Part shown: one piece after another, positions 51,383-52,741 of the stretch
How the letters are laid out: the number at the start of each line of letters is the position of its first letter
Position numbering within the stretch: position 1 is the first letter of the stretch
Assembly: GCA_902810755.1 (NCBI GenBank)
Contig: CADDYT010000032.1
Location: forward strand, 1-52,741
DNA from: Chloroflexota bacterium
GTDB taxonomy: Bacteria > Chloroflexota > Ktedonobacteria > Ktedonobacterales > Ktedonobacteraceae
DNA length: 52,741 nt
Direction of reading: 5' to 3'
Notes under the pieces: model-generated
The model's database searches: none
What the model was told of the DNA's origin: nothing
The model's input: only the letters and a program-made list of their open reading frames with translations
Made by a program: the position numbers and the translations under genes

Positions 51383-51934
51383 TTACAGACCAATGCCCGG
51401 CACAAAATGCAAAATGATGATCGTCGCAAACATCAGAATAGCCAGGATAGCAATATAGACCAGGTCTTTGCGTACATAGGCATAATGTTCCGCCGTAATT
51501 AAGGTAGGCGCGACACGCTGCTGGCTCTTCTGCGCGTTCTGGCGGCGAGCGGTAAGTCGAGCGGACGCTCTGCCCTGCGGGGCGGTCTCCGCCACTGCCT
51601 CTTCGCTCTCTTTCTCTTCAATGGTCGGTGCGGATGCAGCCCCGCTCCTGGTCGCGCGCCTGCTTCTGCCCCTGTTTCCGGCTGTAGCCGTGCTGACAGC
51701 CCTGGCCGTTGTGGTGGTGGCGGTTGCTGTAGCGGTCGTGGGTGCGGCCTCTGCGCTGGCGCCGCTTTCCTCAACGCCATCCTCTACCGCAACCTGCGTC
51801 TCCTTTACCTCTACCTCTACCGGCGTCTCTGTCTCTTCCGTGGCCACCCCGGCATTGGGACGAACCAGCGAAACATTCTTCTGGACTTTTGCTCTATTGC
51901 GCTGCGCTGCACCGCGCGTCGATTTCTTCGGCAT
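51383..51934 (-). CDS. Tail-anchored protein with long disordered N-terminus
   Basis: The 183-residue product begins MPKKSTRGAAQRNRAKV. Residues 20-140 are low-complexity (Ala, Thr, Glu, Arg) and probably disordered. The C-terminal segment ITAEHYAYVRKDLVYI is followed by one membrane helix (AILAILMFATIIILHFV) and a short end. GAGGAG lies six bases before the ATG. I recognise the C-terminal pattern as typical of uncharacterised Chloroflexota proteins, without known function. Confidence 0.8.
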   Translation of the reverse strand: MPKKSTRGAAQRNRAKVQKNVSLVRPNAGVATEETETPVEVEVKETQVAVEDGVEESGASAEAAPTTATATATTTTARAVSTATAGNRGRSRRATRSGAASAPTIEEKESEEAVAETAPQGRASARLTARRQNAQKSQQRVAPTLITAEHYAYVRKDLVYIAILAILMFATIIILHFVPGIGL

Positions 51935-52155
51935 GCTCGGCTCCTCTATCTGGTCTCTCTCTTCTCAATTATTTCTCTGCCCGCCAGTCGGCAGCAGAGC
52001 AATCGCCGCGACTTTTCAGGCCCTCTTTCATAAGATGAATAAGTACGCACCAAGTCTACCATAAAACGCAAGAGGTCACAAGAGCGAGTAGGACATTTCT
52101 CTACAAAGTTCTCCCGCAAGCAAGTTTCCTTCTATGCAAGTGTAGCATAGTGACA

Positions 52156-52247
52156 GGCCGCCCGCAAGAGGCACCCTGTTACAATGAGGCGTTCGTGGGG
52201 TCTGGCGAGCCGTATGTATTAAGTAGGGCCACCTCTTGCGGGCGACC
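52156..52247. repeat. Degenerate REPIN
   Basis: A plus-strand REP unit (GTAG, then stem GGCCACCT, loop CTTGC, stem GGGCGACC) lies at 52223-52247. A degraded inverted partner starts at 52156. The pair spans 92 bp, like the intact copy at 52462-52553. The rest of 51935-52741 has no gene I can support. Confidence 0.65.
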
Positions 52248-52396
52248 TGCTCCGGCAAAGACTGGTCTTTTGGTCTTTCCAGGCATTTGACAAGCAGGTC
52301 ACTCTATGCTACCCTTTACATGGCGAATCAGGGCATTTTCAGAGAGGAACGCACAGATTACGAGGCGAAACAGAGAAGACTGGGCAGCCCGCAACA

Positions 52397-52463
52397 GGCC
52401 ATCTCTTGCGGGTGGCCTGTTGCGGGCTGGCCGGTCACAGGTCGGTCACAGGTCGGTCACAGG
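52397..52463. repeat. Solo REP hairpin plus 11-bp tandem repeat
   Basis: A REP-like hairpin lies at 52397-52417, extended by GCAACAGGCC/GGCCTGTTGC arms. It is followed by GGTCACAGGTC repeated 2.8 times at 52433-52463. Confidence 0.7.
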
Positions 52464-52553
52464 CCACCCGCAAGGGGGGCCCTACTATATACGATGCATC
52501 CGTGCGGCTTGGGAAGCCGTCGTGTATAGTAGGGCCACCCCTTGCGGGTGGCC
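52462..52553. repeat. REPIN with one-base arm deletion
   Basis: REP units in opposite orientation lie at 52462-52485 (minus) and 52529-52553 (plus), both ending in GTAG. The left arm lacks one base relative to the right. The loop region carries ACGATGC and CGTCGTG-like sequence, as in the 38-kb copy. Confidence 0.85.
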
Positions 52554-52690
52554 TGATGCCGCTGGCCTGATGCCGCTGGCCTGACGCCGCTGGCCTGACG
52601 CCGCTGGCCTGATGCCGCTGATGAAGCGAGAATGATGCCGCTGTACGCAATGTTCTTGCGGCTGGCCTGATGCCGCTGGCCTGATGCGGG
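52550..52690. repeat. 14-bp tandem repeat after the REPIN
   Basis: GGCCTGATGCCGCT or GGCCTGACGCCGCT is repeated five times in tandem at 52550-52619. A sixth copy is at 52665-52678 and a partial one follows. The first copy overlaps the REP stem, so the array probably grew from its flank. Confidence 0.88.
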
Positions 52691-52741
52691 CGGCCCGGTT
52701 CTTTTTTCTATGGTATCTTTTTTCTTTTGATTTTTTAAGAT

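Noticed and set aside
52550..52690. Possible CRISPR array
   Set aside because: The 14-bp units are directly adjacent without unique spacers, and no cas gene is present. They are simple tandem repeats.

Overview
The window reads as chromosomal DNA of a GC-rich, sensor-rich bacterium, most likely a member of the Ktedonobacteria (Chloroflexota). This is inferred from gene content, not from a database search. The pointers are two serine/threonine kinases fused to WD40 propellers, many GAF and receiver-domain regulators, a CdaR/PucR regulator with two GAF domains, a small SWIM zinc-finger protein, and many dispersed palindromic intergenic repeats. Start codons are often GTG or TTG, and most genes have good Shine-Dalgarno sequences.

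Layout. 1-1973: a DDE transposase running off the left edge, its putative end, and tRNA-Gly(TCC) and tRNA-Pro(TGG). 2096-9011: signalling genes (single-domain receiver, HTH-GAF regulator, sensor kinase plus NtrC-like regulator, membrane proteins). 9194-14547: a cytosine salvage module, with permease (codB-like) and cytosine deaminase (codA) divergent from a GAF-GAF-PucR regulator. 14596-16954: TetR regulator and a 14-TM DHA2 efflux pump. 17435-18568: small HTH protein and methionine aminopeptidase. 18776-21637: an overlapping metal operon (ArsR repressor, two CDF transporters, histidine phosphatase) with a clear promoter and 24-bp palindromic operator. 21809-24579: a convergent membrane kinase/regulator pair. 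24728-34188: ROK protein, a protein of unknown function, a degenerate receiver, acyl-CoA synthetase, A-type Fe-S carrier, subtilase, lipid kinase and a PEP mutase/isocitrate lyase-family enzyme. 34332-37465: an ArsR-rhodanese regulator leading an MFS/DoxX/membrane-protein operon. 37531-40869: GlcG/HbpS-like protein, amidohydrolase, MIP18-like (DUF59) protein and IclR regulator. 41130-46015: two overlapping kinase-WD40 genes. 46084-48868: sulfotransferase, cobalamin-binding-like protein and small proteins. 49076-50253: rimM, khpA and rpsP, read rightmost first. 50828-51934: SWIM protein and a tail-anchored protein. 51935-52741: repeats only.

The most unusual feature is a set of nested intergenic repeats. 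Short palindromes have the stem GGCCACCC, a five-base loop and the stem GGGTGGCC, preceded by GTAG or GGAG. That is the architecture of REP sequences mobilised by RAYT (TnpA-REP) transposases. They occur as inverted pairs (REPIN/BIME-like) at 18.6, 27.1-27.5, 38.2 and 52.1-52.7 kb, mostly downstream of genes. Two of them are interrupted inside the hairpin loop by a second MITE-like element with CA...TG ends and a GGCGTTAAC-type inverted terminus, flanked by visible 10- and 11-bp target duplications. No RAYT gene lies in the window.
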